A stretch of 64,000 nucleotides of DNA from Firmicutes bacterium HGW-Firmicutes-7 (GTDB taxonomy: Bacteria; Bacillota; Clostridia; Lachnospirales; Vallitaleaceae), in the NCBI GenBank assembly GCA_002841375.1, contig PGZO01000009.1, positions 60,918 through 124,917 on the forward strand, given 5' to 3'. Within the stretch, counting starts at the first letter, position 1, and each line of letters opens with the position of its first letter. Positions 26,998 to 35,354 of this stretch are shown here, in pieces. Position numbers and translations under genes: made by a program. The notes below the pieces were generated by a model that made no database searches, was not told the DNA's origin, and saw nothing but the letters and a program-made list of their open reading frames with translations.

Positions 26998-28191
26998 ATG
27001 AAAAGTATACGGGATGAATTTCGTATCAAAAGAATAAAAGATAAAATGAAAGAATACAAGGTTGATTATCTTATTGTCAGGTTACCTGAAAATGTTATGT
27101 ATACCACGGGATATTGGCCGGTATTTGGTGCATCCATGGCAGTCGTTCCTTTTGAAGGTGAACCTACAGTTTTCTATATTGAAGGTGAGGATGATTTTGC
27201 TGAGGAGGCATGGATAGATGATATCCGCCCATATGTGTATTTTGGTATGTTAGAAATGCCTAATCCCAATCGTAATTTTAGACGTATGCTCAAAGAGCTA
27301 TGGAACCAAAAGGGTTATAATCCTAGGGGCACAATAGGCTACGAAGGTAGCTTTGAATTTATAGCAACTCAAAATATTTCATGCGAGGCAAGGATACCAT
27401 CTGAAACAGGAACAAAAATGCTTCATGAGGTATTCCCAAATTCTGAATTTGTTGATGCTTTCAATTTGTTGAGAGAAGCCCGTACTATAAAATCTGGTAT
27501 AGAAATTGAATTAATGAGGCGTACAAGCGAAGTAACTTGCTTGGGGTATGCTGCTGCAAGAGAAATCATAAAACCAGGTATTAAGGATTGTGAAGTTTCG
27601 GCAGCAGTCGAAGCGGCCATATATTCCAAAGGTATTGGTTATAAAGGAGCACGAAGAGCCAGAGGGTATGCTTTTGCTCTTTCAGGAGAAAAGTCTTCGA
27701 TGTATCGAAATCCTTATTTTGTAACAAGTGACAGAGTTATGCAAGAGGGAGACATTTCTTTGATTGAGTTGGATGCTTATGTGGATGGATATTTCTGTGA
27801 TATGACGAGAACCATGTCGGTAGGAGTTCCCTCTCAAAAGGCACAGGAGCTTTGGGGTATTGTAAATGAAGAACTTGAAGCTATGCTTAGTTTGGTAAGA
27901 CCAGGGATGCCTGTAAGAGCGCTTTGTCAGACGGCGAAGGATATTGCTGCAAAGTATGGATATAGCGGAAAAGATAACTTTGTGCACCAGCCAGGACATG
28001 GTATTGGACTACAATTTCATGAACCTCCCTCAATTCATGTGCTTAGTGATGAAGTGTTGGAGGAAGGAATGGTTATTTCTCTTGAGCCACATGTATATAT
28101 CCCTCATTGGGGTGGAATGCGTATGGAAGAAAATATAGCTGTAACTGGGACGGGATATGATTTATTGACTATCTTTCCTAGAGGACTCTAA
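26998..28191 (+). CDS. M24 family metallopeptidase homologue (Xaa-Pro dipeptidase/creatinase fold)
   Basis: 397-residue protein with the creatinase N-domain followed by a pita-bread fold. The metal ligands of active M24 peptidases are present: ELDAYVDGYFCDMTRT (two Asp), HQPGHGIGLQFHE (His), LEPHVYIP (Glu) and RMEENIAV (Glu). GGAGG precedes ATG 26998, 30 nt after the permease. A peptidase inside a sugar-acid operon is unusual. The substrate could be an amino-acid conjugate or a C-N bond as in creatinase-type members; this is open. Confidence 0.82.
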   Translation: MKSIRDEFRIKRIKDKMKEYKVDYLIVRLPENVMYTTGYWPVFGASMAVVPFEGEPTVFYIEGEDDFAEEAWIDDIRPYVYFGMLEMPNPNRNFRRMLKELWNQKGYNPRGTIGYEGSFEFIATQNISCEARIPSETGTKMLHEVFPNSEFVDAFNLLREARTIKSGIEIELMRRTSEVTCLGYAAAREIIKPGIKDCEVSAAVEAAIYSKGIGYKGARRARGYAFALSGEKSSMYRNPYFVTSDRVMQEGDISLIELDAYVDGYFCDMTRTMSVGVPSQKAQELWGIVNEELEAMLSLVRPGMPVRALCQTAKDIAAKYGYSGKDNFVHQPGHGIGLQFHEPPSIHVLSDEVLEEGMVISLEPHVYIPHWGGMRMEENIAVTGTGYDLLTIFPRGL

Positions 28192-28225
28192 GAATAAACT
28201 TTAAATAGACTTGAAAGGAATAACC

Positions 28226-29350
28226 ATGGATAATACAATTAAGACTAAAAGTATTTACGTCTATGTTGGAACATACACACACCCAATCAAATTCGGTACT
28301 GGACAAATTTTTGAAGGAAAAGGTAAGGGTATTTATCGACTATCTTTGAATACATATACTGGAGAGTTGACTCAAGAAGGTACAGTTACCGAAGCAATAA
28401 ATCCATCTTATCTCACATTAGATCAGACTAAAAAATTTCTGTATTCAGTGAACGAACTAAAAGAATATAATGGTGAGGTAAGCGGAAGTATAAGTGCATA
28501 TAAGATCAATTCCGAAACCAGAGAACCCATTTATATAAACACCAAGGCAACTAGAGGCACAGATCCATGTCATGTAGTCGTCAATAACGAAAATACTCAT
28601 GTTTTTGTCACAAATTTTATGAGTGGTAGTGTATCTGCTTTTCCAATTGAAAAGGATGGTTCACTAGGAGATGCTTCAGATTTCGTTCAGCATATTGGAT
28701 CAAGTATAAATAAAACTCGACAGACCTCGCCTCATGCACATTCCCTTATTTTTGATGCAAATAACCGGTTTGCATTTGTTCCTGATCTAGGAATTGATAA
28801 AGTAATGATTTATAAACCAGATTTTGTAAATGGAACACTAATACCTAATGATACACCTTACTTTGAGGCTACTTTAGGAGCAGGTCCACGTCATTGCGTA
28901 TTTCATAATTCTTATAAATACTGCTATCTAATTAATGAGCTTAATAGCACAATATCTGCACTATCATACAACGCTGAAAAAGGTGTTTTAAAGGAGCTTC
29001 AAATAGTTCCTTCCGTTGTGGAGGATTTTAGTGGAGAGAATACATGCGCTGACGTACATATTACGCCTAATGGCAGATTTTTATATGGCTCGAATCGCGG
29101 ACATAATAGCATTGTTATTTATGAAATTGACCAAGAAAGCGGTCTGTTAAAATATGTAGGGACCTCACAATGCGGAGGGAAAACACCTAGAAATTTTGGA
29201 ATTGATCCCACAGGCACATTTGTATTAGTTTGTAATCAAGACACAGATAATATTGTTGTTTTTAAGATCGACGAGAATACAGGTGAGCTCACAAAAGTAT
29301 TCGATTATCATGTTCCAACACCTGTTTGTGTTAAACTCTATATTTTTTAA
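28226..29350 (+). CDS. Lactonase family protein (6-phosphogluconolactonase-like beta-propeller)
   Basis: 374-residue seven-bladed propeller of the Pgl/YbhE-type lactonase family. ATG 28226 after GAAAGGA is preferred to TTG 28211. Motifs: YVGTYTHPIKFGTGQIFEGKGKGIY (split as YVGTYTHP...GKGIYRL), NPSYLTLDQTKKFLYSVNE, HAHSLIFDANNRFAFVPDLGIDK, GAGPRHCVFH, LYGSNRGHNSIVIY, GGKTPRNFGIDPTG. Such enzymes open aldonolactones, which fits a pathway that oxidises a sugar to a lactone before dehydration. Last gene of the cluster. Confidence 0.85.
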   Translation: MDNTIKTKSIYVYVGTYTHPIKFGTGQIFEGKGKGIYRLSLNTYTGELTQEGTVTEAINPSYLTLDQTKKFLYSVNELKEYNGEVSGSISAYKINSETREPIYINTKATRGTDPCHVVVNNENTHVFVTNFMSGSVSAFPIEKDGSLGDASDFVQHIGSSINKTRQTSPHAHSLIFDANNRFAFVPDLGIDKVMIYKPDFVNGTLIPNDTPYFEATLGAGPRHCVFHNSYKYCYLINELNSTISALSYNAEKGVLKELQIVPSVVEDFSGENTCADVHITPNGRFLYGSNRGHNSIVIYEIDQESGLLKYVGTSQCGGKTPRNFGIDPTGTFVLVCNQDTDNIVVFKIDENTGELTKVFDYHVPTPVCVKLYIF

Positions 29351-29714
29351 GGAATTGACCTCTGAAGCAATGATGCTTAATGAAATGGCAACAGTAATGG
29401 ATACCATTACCATTGTTAAAAGCTTTATTATAGAAACGATGTAAATTATTATATAATGTACACAAGCATTTTACGACATAAAATTTATTAAAGTGATATA
29501 TATACAAATAATTGTTGAAATATTTATGAGATATATATATAATTATATTTATTGGTCAAAAAAATGCATTTTTCCACATATAATGATATCAATAATCTGC
29601 CTATTTTTAAGCCGTATAAAGTAATTGTCATTGGCTAAGAAGTGCAGGTACCTTATTATAAGGGGAAGTTTTTGGAAGCCAATACAAAATATTATCCTTT
29701 TGGAGGTTTGCATT
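29351..29714. other. Intergenic region after the lactonase
   Basis: 364 nt. The first 94 nt read, in the +1 frame relative to the lactonase, ELTSEAMMLNEMATVMDTIT...FIIETM then stop; this might be a gene tail but I do not recognise it. The rest is very AT-rich. A promoter (29631-29659) lies upstream of the next gene. Confidence 0.35.
29631..29659 (+). promoter_or_regulatory. Candidate promoter of the stalk-domain protein gene
   Basis: TTGGCT (29631-29636), 17-nt spacer, TATTAT (29654-29659), 55 nt before the start codon. Confidence 0.45.
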
Positions 29715-30758
29715 ATGAAAATTACTAAAAATGTTTCTTTAGCTCTGATGCTCTCAGTCATCATGTTGGTATTCACTTCAATTCCTTCAATGGCTTCAGA
29801 GGTTCCTGCAGACAAGTATATTTATACATTGTCAGGTGAAGTAGGCACTCAATCCGATAAAATTGAACTTGAAGAATATGATGATAACCAAGCGTTTAGA
29901 GATATTCTTGTTGAACAAAGTTATAAAATTGTTCTTATTAATGATGGTGCTGAAATAAATTTCACACCTAAGGAAAAAATGCCCGCTGCAGTAGGTTATT
30001 ATCTTGTTGATGGAACCTATGGAGGTGCACTGTCCTGGACAATCGGCGGTTCAGAACAAACTGTAAGTGAAATCGAAGCAAATAAAACAGCAATGGTAAA
30101 ACTTTTCAAGCGTTATGGTGGCTTTGATTGTGACCTTTATTACGTATTTAGTTTTGGTGATGGTGATAAAATCTCCAAAATTATTTATATGGTTAAAGGT
30201 GACACAACAGCTCCGACATCGGAGTCTGATGAGCCAGCTTCAGAGCAAGATGAGACAATTTCGGAGTCTGATGAACCGAATTTAGAACCTGACACGACAG
30301 CTTCGGAGCCTGCTGCAAAGCCCGTGGAAACAGCAACAGCTACTGCGTCAGCTTCAAAGGTTTTAGTTGATGGCAAACAGGCTTCTTTTGAGGCATATAA
30401 TATTAACAATAACAATTATTTCAAGCTTCGTGACATTGCTATGGCAGTAAACGGAACCGCAAAGAATTTTGAAGTGGGTTATGACAGCGAGAATAATGCC
30501 ATAGGCCTAACATCGGGTAAAGCATATACCGCTGTAGGAGGAGAACTGGTAGTATCTGCAAATCTAACAGCCAAGCAGGCAACATTATCTACCTCCGAAG
30601 TTTACCTTGATGGTGAGAAGATACAGCTTACCGCATATATGATTAACGGCAACAATTACTTCAAGCTTCGTGATATCGGAGAAGCACTTGGTATCGCTAT
30701 AACATGGGATCCAATAACAAATACGATAGGTATTGATACATCTGCTGAAGGCTTATAG
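29715..30758 (+). CDS. Secreted protein with copper amine oxidase N-terminal-like (stalk) domain
   Basis: 347-residue exported protein. ATG 29715 has TGGAGG upstream; a signal peptide covers about residues 1-28 (ending SMAS). Residues about 30-165 form an unrecognised domain. Then comes an acidic Ser/Thr/Pro/Glu linker with repeated SESDEP units (about 168-215). The C-terminus is a stalk domain with paired, repeated motifs NNYFKLRDIAMAVNG and NNYFKLRDIGEALGI ending in TNTIGIDTS. Such domains are common on clostridial surface proteins and do not imply amine oxidase activity. The two KLRDI units derive from an internal duplication. Confidence 0.75.
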   Translation: MKITKNVSLALMLSVIMLVFTSIPSMASEVPADKYIYTLSGEVGTQSDKIELEEYDDNQAFRDILVEQSYKIVLINDGAEINFTPKEKMPAAVGYYLVDGTYGGALSWTIGGSEQTVSEIEANKTAMVKLFKRYGGFDCDLYYVFSFGDGDKISKIIYMVKGDTTAPTSESDEPASEQDETISESDEPNLEPDTTASEPAAKPVETATATASASKVLVDGKQASFEAYNINNNNYFKLRDIAMAVNGTAKNFEVGYDSENNAIGLTSGKAYTAVGGELVVSANLTAKQATLSTSEVYLDGEKIQLTAYMINGNNYFKLRDIGEALGIAITWDPITNTIGIDTSAEGL

Positions 30759-30884
30759 TTTTCGAAATACGAGAGTTTTATGATGGTGATGGGTACCAAT
30801 GTAATCATGGATAGGACTTTTTAAGGAAGCTAGAGAGTGCTTGATTGCCCAAGAGGAAGAGGACTAAGATGATTTTTTAAGTGA

Positions 30885-30915
30885 GGCTTGTAAGCCAGAT
30901 TTTGGTTTACAAGCC
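30885..30915 (+). terminator. Hairpin, probable terminator
   Basis: GGCTTGTAA / TTACAAGCC arms around a 13-nt loop, followed by ATTTGTTTATTT. The T-run is interrupted, so termination is only probable. Confidence 0.45.
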
Positions 30916-31101
30916 ATTTGTTTATTTGCTAACGGGGAAGCCTTTCCATCATATATTCACTGCTACTTATCGATTCTTTAATTCATTTTAACAACCCTGG
31001 TAAAGGCTTATAAAAATAATTTTTGTTTGTCTCTAGATCACTTTTTGAATGCTTTAGGGAAGTAGTCTCTAGATTCAGTATAAAATAAACACAAAAAGAC
31101 A

Positions 31102-31209
31102 CGTGTAAGACAACTGAAAAACACCAACAAGCCTTATGATTTATTGTATATTGATGTTATGATGCCGAAGTTTGATGGGCAAAAAGTGCTGAAGAAAATG
31201 CATAGTTAG
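31102..31209 (+). pseudogene. Response-regulator receiver domain remnant
   Basis: 35 codons ending in TAG: RVRQLKNTNKPYDLLYIDVM then MPKFDGQKVLKKMHS. DLLYIDVMMPKFDG is the unmistakable receiver phosphorylation motif, with the Asp codon at 31153-31155. The regions before and after (acidic pocket, Lys loop, output domain) are missing. It lies just upstream of the hemerythrin gene. Confidence 0.6.
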
Positions 31210-31318
31210 CTAAGCCAATTGACATAGACAAGTTGTCAGGCATTATGCAAAACATGGGATTGATATGATACTACTGAGGTCTGCACCAAATCTAAAAAAA
31301 TAAACGGAGGACATCGCT

Positions 31319-31714
31319 ATGATTCTAAAATGGAAAGCAGAATATGCCATCGGTGTAAAGAACATTGATGATCAACACAAACACATCTTTGAAATTGCAA
31401 ATAGTGCTTATGACTTGCTTAAGAATGATACCTGTACAGATAAATATTCAAGAATTGTTCAGGTTATAGATGATTTGCGTCAATATGCGCGCTATCATTT
31501 CCAGTGGGAAGAAGATTTTATGTTTAAAATCCAGTGCGCAGATCTTGAGGCTCAAAAATTAGAACATGAAGCATTTAACAGAAAGATAGATGGGTTTAAT
31601 CTAGTGGATATTGATCAGAGCCAAGACCAAATCATCGAGGGGTTACTTTTCTTTGTATTGGGGTGGATTGTTGATCACATATTAGGGAGAGACAAGTTCA
31701 TAATGGCAGAATAA
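31319..31714 (+). CDS. Bacteriohemerythrin
   Basis: 131-residue hemerythrin-like protein with the diiron ligand set: IDDQHKHIF (His), YHFQWEEDFM (His-x3-Glu), LEHEAFNRKI (His-x3) and WIVDHILGRDKF (His and Asp). Length and four-helix pattern are normal. CGGAGG precedes ATG. Bacteriohemerythrins bind O2, storing it, delivering it or sensing it, and are frequent in anaerobes and motile bacteria. Monocistronic as far as can be seen. Confidence 0.9.
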   Translation: MILKWKAEYAIGVKNIDDQHKHIFEIANSAYDLLKNDTCTDKYSRIVQVIDDLRQYARYHFQWEEDFMFKIQCADLEAQKLEHEAFNRKIDGFNLVDIDQSQDQIIEGLLFFVLGWIVDHILGRDKFIMAE

Positions 31715-31728
31715 TCCATATTTGATAA

Positions 31729-31753
31729 GACAACTTAGAGATGGGTTGTTTTT
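31729..31753 (+). terminator. Weak terminator behind hemerythrin
   Basis: ACAAC (31730-31734) pairs with GTTGT (31745-31749), followed by TTTT. Short stem, so low certainty. Confidence 0.4.
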
Positions 31754-32068
31754 CATGCTAAAGGGAAACCTGATTAATAGTATGCGATTTAATGAAAGAA
31801 TAATATTTTGACAACGATTATTTGACCAATCGAAGAAAGAAATGCAAAGCTACTTAAGATGGGAATGTTTTTTTTATCAATCTAGTAAAAGTTTATGTAG
31901 TAATAGCTTTTGCTGGATAATTAATACGCTAGTGAATGGAAGAAGTCACATACAAATAATTTGGTTAATCTTATGGGTTTGGTTATAATAGGATTAACCA
32001 TTTTTATTTTATGGAGGTACAATATGCATATACAAGAAAAGGAAATAGATCTACAAAAACAATATACC

Positions 32069-32147
32069 AACCATCTCATTCATGAAAAATCCCCCTTATC
32101 TCCTTCAACACGCTCACAACCCCGTCAACTGGTACCCATGGAAATAG
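32069..32147 (+). pseudogene. Frameshifted fragment of a YyaL-like (DUF255) N-terminus
   Basis: NHLIHEKS, then after one extra C in a CCCCC run, [16 protein letters not shown] and a stop. It matches the N-terminus of the gene at 36246 ([25 protein letters not shown]). It is a decayed second copy lying 4.2 kb upstream of the other one. Confidence 0.65.
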
Positions 32148-32386
32148 GGTTCATTCCACTTTTTACAGCAACTTGTTACAGTTATTTATTGGATGAAACA
32201 ACTATCCTTTGTGGGAATGAACCCTAAATAATCCTCCAAGAAATAGCTATCAAATGTATTAAATGAGACAGGTCGAAAACAAATAAGAGTAGCAGTTAAG
32301 AAGTTCACTAAACTTTACATTGAGTTACTTAAAGAGCCTGGCTACCCTGATTAAGCTATCCTAATCTAATATTATATCGATATTTA

Positions 32387-32440
32387 TAAGAGCTTTTCTA
32401 GACTACATTTACTAGAAAGTGTAGTCTAGAAAAGCTCTTA
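32387..32440. repeat. 21-bp perfect inverted repeat
   Basis: Arms 32387-32407 and 32420-32440 (TAAGAGCTTTTCTAGACTACA and its complement, given here in pieces: TAAGAGCTTTTC and TAGACTACA) are perfectly complementary with a 12-nt spacer. No T-run follows on either strand. Its role is unknown; it could be the relic of an insertion element or a cruciform-forming site. Confidence 0.6.
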
Positions 32441-32580
32441 GCAAAAAAGACCTCCGAACCATGATGTTTATAGTAAAATAAACCGGCCCGAAAGTACTCC
32501 AAAAGTGACTTTATGATATTCTTACCTATTCAAAAGCCTGTTCAGTCAGATAAGCACATAAATCTCCCCATCGGTCACAC

Positions 32581-33279
32581 TCAATCATAAGCAAAGTTGT
32601 TGACATATTTATCTATTGCACGCTCTATAAGGTTTTTGGTTAATTGATTTGTAAAAGTCGGCTGTCCATAAGCACTACCATTTTTTTTGATGCTTCCATT
32701 GTCTCTACTAAAATCCGAATTATTTACAGTAAATGGCTTTGATAAATCAATACCTAGTTTAGAAAGCAAAGGTGTAATCCTACTCTGCTGAACTTCATCA
32801 AAATACATTGATCCTGTTTGTCCATTAGCAAAACGAATAAGTGTATTTAATGCCCCTGCAATATCTGATACTTCTTTCATTCTATTTGGGTCATATGCTC
32901 CATTTCTATATTTTGATAAAACTGCATTATTTGTAATTTCCAAATAGTACCCATCACCTAAATCAAAAGTATCTCCTGGACGAAAAGATATAGAATTTTC
33001 AACATTGTCTAAGGTATTCCTTGATGTAAAGTTAAAATTTTCATTATATCTATGATCCTTCAGTAATTCCTGCGGCGTAACTTCATAGATAAAATTTCTT
33101 ACGGCATTAATATTGTTTTTTGAAAAGAAATCCCTAGTCTGTTCCTTTTTAAATGGTTCACTTTGATAATTTTCATAGAAAGTATCAAAATCTTCATCTG
33201 AGATATTTGAATTTTTCTTAAACAAATTCTTCATCTCATTATAATTGTTCACTGAACCATAGTTTGAATTGATTTGCAT
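32581..33279 (-). CDS. Hypothetical protein
   Basis: 232-residue protein I do not recognise. GGGAGGGG lies 8-9 nt before ATG, so it is likely translated. It begins MQINSNYGSVNNYNEM, is hydrophilic without signal peptide or membrane segment, and is rich in Asn, Phe and Tyr. The C-terminal half contains ALNTLIRFANGQTGSMYF and LLSKLGIDLSKPFTVN, suggesting a folded helical domain; a central FRPGDTFDLGDGYYLEIT looks like a beta-hairpin. Isolated on the minus strand with over 850 nt of non-coding sequence on its 3' side and 1.1 kb on its 5' side. Confidence 0.65.
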   Translation of the reverse strand: MQINSNYGSVNNYNEMKNLFKKNSNISDEDFDTFYENYQSEPFKKEQTRDFFSKNNINAVRNFIYEVTPQELLKDHRYNENFNFTSRNTLDNVENSISFRPGDTFDLGDGYYLEITNNAVLSKYRNGAYDPNRMKEVSDIAGALNTLIRFANGQTGSMYFDEVQQSRITPLLSKLGIDLSKPFTVNNSDFSRDNGSIKKNGSAYGQPTFTNQLTKNLIERAIDKYVNNFAYD

Positions 33280-33610
33280 GTAATAGCCCCTCCCATATAA
33301 CGTAATACCTTTGGTTTTTTCATAAGATAATTATCCTTGTAATTTTATTATATTTATTGATCAATATTATATAATACACTAGCATAAATGAATATTATGT
33401 CGAATACTGTCTTACTAAATATTAATTTTCAATTACATTAGTCTAAATATTATGTATATATGACTTTTTCTAATGTTCTATGTTTTGAATACGTTATCTT
33501 CTCTTTGTAAAGTATCCAATAGAGGATATCCCTATGTGCTGAGATAGTTGTCGGATAGATAGATTCCATATTATGACAAAAATATATCACTATAAACGGA
33601 ATTTGTCAAG

Positions 33611-33811
33611 CTAGTTGTCACAAATAGTATAAATTATTATGATGTTTTCCGAATTTATTGACTTGTCCGCTTTTTCAGGATTTAGCCAAACTTTATCTAT
33701 AATGGACCAATCTCTGGTTTCTTTTGACCAACGCTCAGGGTGCATGAGCTTAGCTGTTTTATAGACTAAATCCCTTTTTTTAAGAGCATCATGGCCATGA
33801 TCTGAAGCGTC
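33611..33811 (-). pseudogene. C-terminal transposase fragment
   Basis: About 67 codons on the minus strand ending in TAG: DASDHGHDALKKRDLVYK, AKLMHPERWSKETRDWSIID, KVWLNPEKADK. The HPERW...VWLNP ending resembles the C-termini of IS3/rve-type transposases (pattern known to me, not searched). The remainder of the element is absent; at its upstream end the sequence switches to another pseudogene. Confidence 0.5.
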
Positions 33812-33813
33812 CT

Positions 33814-34074
33814 GAAGAAGACATAAGATTATATGCTATAAACAAGGACAATGGACTTTATACAGAGTTTATTATGCAAATTGCAAATATTGAAAGATAT
33901 TTTCGTTGGGAAAATATAACGAATAAAACATTTATCCCAAAGCTTATACTTTCGGACCTAAATAAAGATGGGAAAGAAGAACTTATTGTGATACTGACAA
34001 TAGGCTATGGCACTGGCGTATTTATATAGAACATTCACATCATAGATACAACTTCACTTGATGAACCTTTTTAA
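33814..34074 (+). pseudogene. Remnant of an FG-GAP/VCBS-like secreted protein
   Basis: 71 codons: EEDIRLYAINKDNGLYTEF, then IPKLILSDLNKDGKEELIVI and LTIGYGTGVFI, then stop; one frame shift later NIHIIDTTSLDEPF and stop continues the same protein. DLNKDGKEELIV is a calcium-binding-like FG-GAP motif seen in clostridial secreted proteins. It lacks a start and adjoins the transposase fragment, so it is probably a gene truncated by an insertion. Confidence 0.5.
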
Positions 34075-34168
34075 CGACATTGGATTTGGAAGCATTATAA
34101 ATTACTAAATTAAAGGTAATAAATTATTTGCTAAGTATGAAGGGAAATATTAAATACATATTTATCGA

Positions 34169-34199
34169 CCAACTGTCAATGTTTGATGGTTGGGTTTTT
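34169..34199 (+). terminator. Rho-independent terminator
   Basis: CCAAC-TGTCAA / TTTGATG-GTTGG arms with two G-U pairs, followed by GTTTTT. Probably the old terminator of the decayed gene upstream. Confidence 0.6.
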
Positions 34200-34389
34200 A
34201 TCTCAATAGTATATTTTGAGATGTTCTATTTGTGCTTTAAGCAGTTCTCCCCGTGGTGGTACGCAGGACGGCATAAAGTTTAAAATAGGGTAATAAAGTA
34301 ATACTACCCGTCCATTGATAGGCTTGATAGTTGGAACGGAATAAAAAGGGCAAGGCAACTCGTTTGTCTTTTTCGTCTTACTCCATGTA

Positions 34390-35322
34390 TTAACTTTCGT
34401 ATATGGTAGATATATCATGTATTCTACGCTTCATTTCTGTGCGGATATGTAACGGCTCTAGACACTCGCATTTATCCCCAAAACTGAAAAGAATATTGTA
34501 GTAGTATTCGTTCTCTATGAAAGGAAAACTAACAATGCAATGCTCATCACCGTCTGCCGAAAAGTGTTCATAAGTGCAATAATCAAGTACCCTGTCCATG
34601 ACAGATTTATGAATACGAATTTTAATTTTTGTTTGCATAGTTGCTAAAATATCAGTAAAATCTAACTGCGGTTTTTGATAATCTCGTGGCGTAAAAAATT
34701 CCTCTTGTATTTGTAGGTTTGATGTGCGGGATAGTTTAAATAAGCGAAAATCATTTCTTTTATGGCAATACCCTTGCCAATACCAATGACTACTTTTCAA
34801 TACAAGCTGATACGGCTCGGCTGTTCGTGCGGTTTTATTTCCGTAGCGGTCTGCATATTCAAATGAAAGTAGCTTGCTTTCCTGTAAAGCTGTTTTGATA
34901 ATTTCTAGATATGGTTGTATGTTCCTGTTGCCCATCCACGGACTTAAATCTACATATATTTGATTTGCTTTTAATTCAATGTCTTTCGCTCTGTCGGCGG
35001 GGATAAAACTCTTGACTTTCGCAAGGGCGTTTACTAGTTCATCACCTCGTATCATGTTGGTAAGACTGGAAAGCCCCATCAAGATAGCGGAAAGGTCGGC
35101 AGTCGAAAAAACCTTTCTATCAATCTTGTATTTCTGCATGATTTCAAAGCCGCCGCCCACTCCCGATGCCCCGCGAACAGGAATACCCGCCATGTTGATA
35201 GTGTCTATGTCGCGGTAGATTGTGCGGGGTGAAACTTCAAACATATCTGCTAACTCCTGTGCGCCTATACGCTTTTTATCAAGGAGTATCATAATAATGC
35301 TAACAAGCCTGTCAACTTTCAT
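34390..35322 (-). CDS. WYL-domain transcriptional regulator (YafY/DeoR-like HTH)
   Basis: 310-residue regulator; ATG 35322 with GGAAGG upstream is preferred over TTG 35340. N-terminal winged helix: RIGAQELADMFEVSPRTIYRDIDTINMAGIPV. The WYL domain follows from about residue 130; the WYL tripeptide region is YQLVLKSSHWYWQGYCHKRNDFRLF. A C-terminal WCX-like extension ends at IHDISTIYES. The gene is visibly more G+C-rich than its surroundings, hinting at transfer. A consensus promoter reads from the shared intergenic region, and the protein probably controls itself and the divergent hydrolase. Confidence 0.88.
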   Translation of the reverse strand: MKVDRLVSIIMILLDKKRIGAQELADMFEVSPRTIYRDIDTINMAGIPVRGASGVGGGFEIMQKYKIDRKVFSTADLSAILMGLSSLTNMIRGDELVNALAKVKSFIPADRAKDIELKANQIYVDLSPWMGNRNIQPYLEIIKTALQESKLLSFEYADRYGNKTARTAEPYQLVLKSSHWYWQGYCHKRNDFRLFKLSRTSNLQIQEEFFTPRDYQKPQLDFTDILATMQTKIKIRIHKSVMDRVLDYCTYEHFSADGDEHCIVSFPFIENEYYYNILFSFGDKCECLEPLHIRTEMKRRIHDISTIYES

Positions 35323-35354
35323 CTGATAGCCGCCTTCCAAAATTTCTTGTTATC

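Larger units (their letters stand above)
30759..31318. other. Gene-poor region with response-regulator remnant
   Basis: 560 nt. It contains a hairpin terminator (30885-30915) and a receiver-domain remnant (31102-31209). Short out-of-frame coding-like pieces at 30760-30865 (EIREFYDGDGYQCNHG, GLFKEARECLIAQEEED) are too short to name. Confidence 0.5.
31715..32580. other. Gene-poor region with yyaL remnant and long hairpin
   Basis: 866 nt with no intact gene. It holds a weak terminator (31729-31753), a 9-bp inverted repeat TGGTTAATC/GATTAACCA (about 31960-31998), a frameshifted N-terminal piece of a yyaL-like gene (32069-32147), and a 21-bp perfect inverted repeat (32387-32440). Confidence 0.6.
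33281..34389. other. Gene-poor region with transposase and FG-GAP-like remnants
   Basis: 1.1 kb. The first 330 nt (promoter side of the hypothetical gene) are very AT-rich with no signal I can name. A minus-strand transposase tail (33611-33811) abuts a plus-strand pseudogene (33814-34074). A terminator is at 34169-34199. The last 190 nt, next to the WYL gene, are more GC-rich and hold no supported gene. Confidence 0.55.

Noticed and set aside
29351..29444. Possible C-terminal extension of the lactonase or a small gene (LNEMATVMDTIT...)
   Set aside because: It is in a different frame from the lactonase, which already ends at its family's usual end, and it has no ribosome site.
30760..30870. 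Possible HicB-like or similar antitoxin tail behind the stalk-domain gene
   Set aside because: Only two short pieces in different frames without a recognisable motif.
34203..34418. 71-codon minus-strand ORF overlapping the end of the WYL regulator
   Set aside because: No ribosome site before its ATG, no recognisable domain, and it overlaps the regulator gene by 29 nt.
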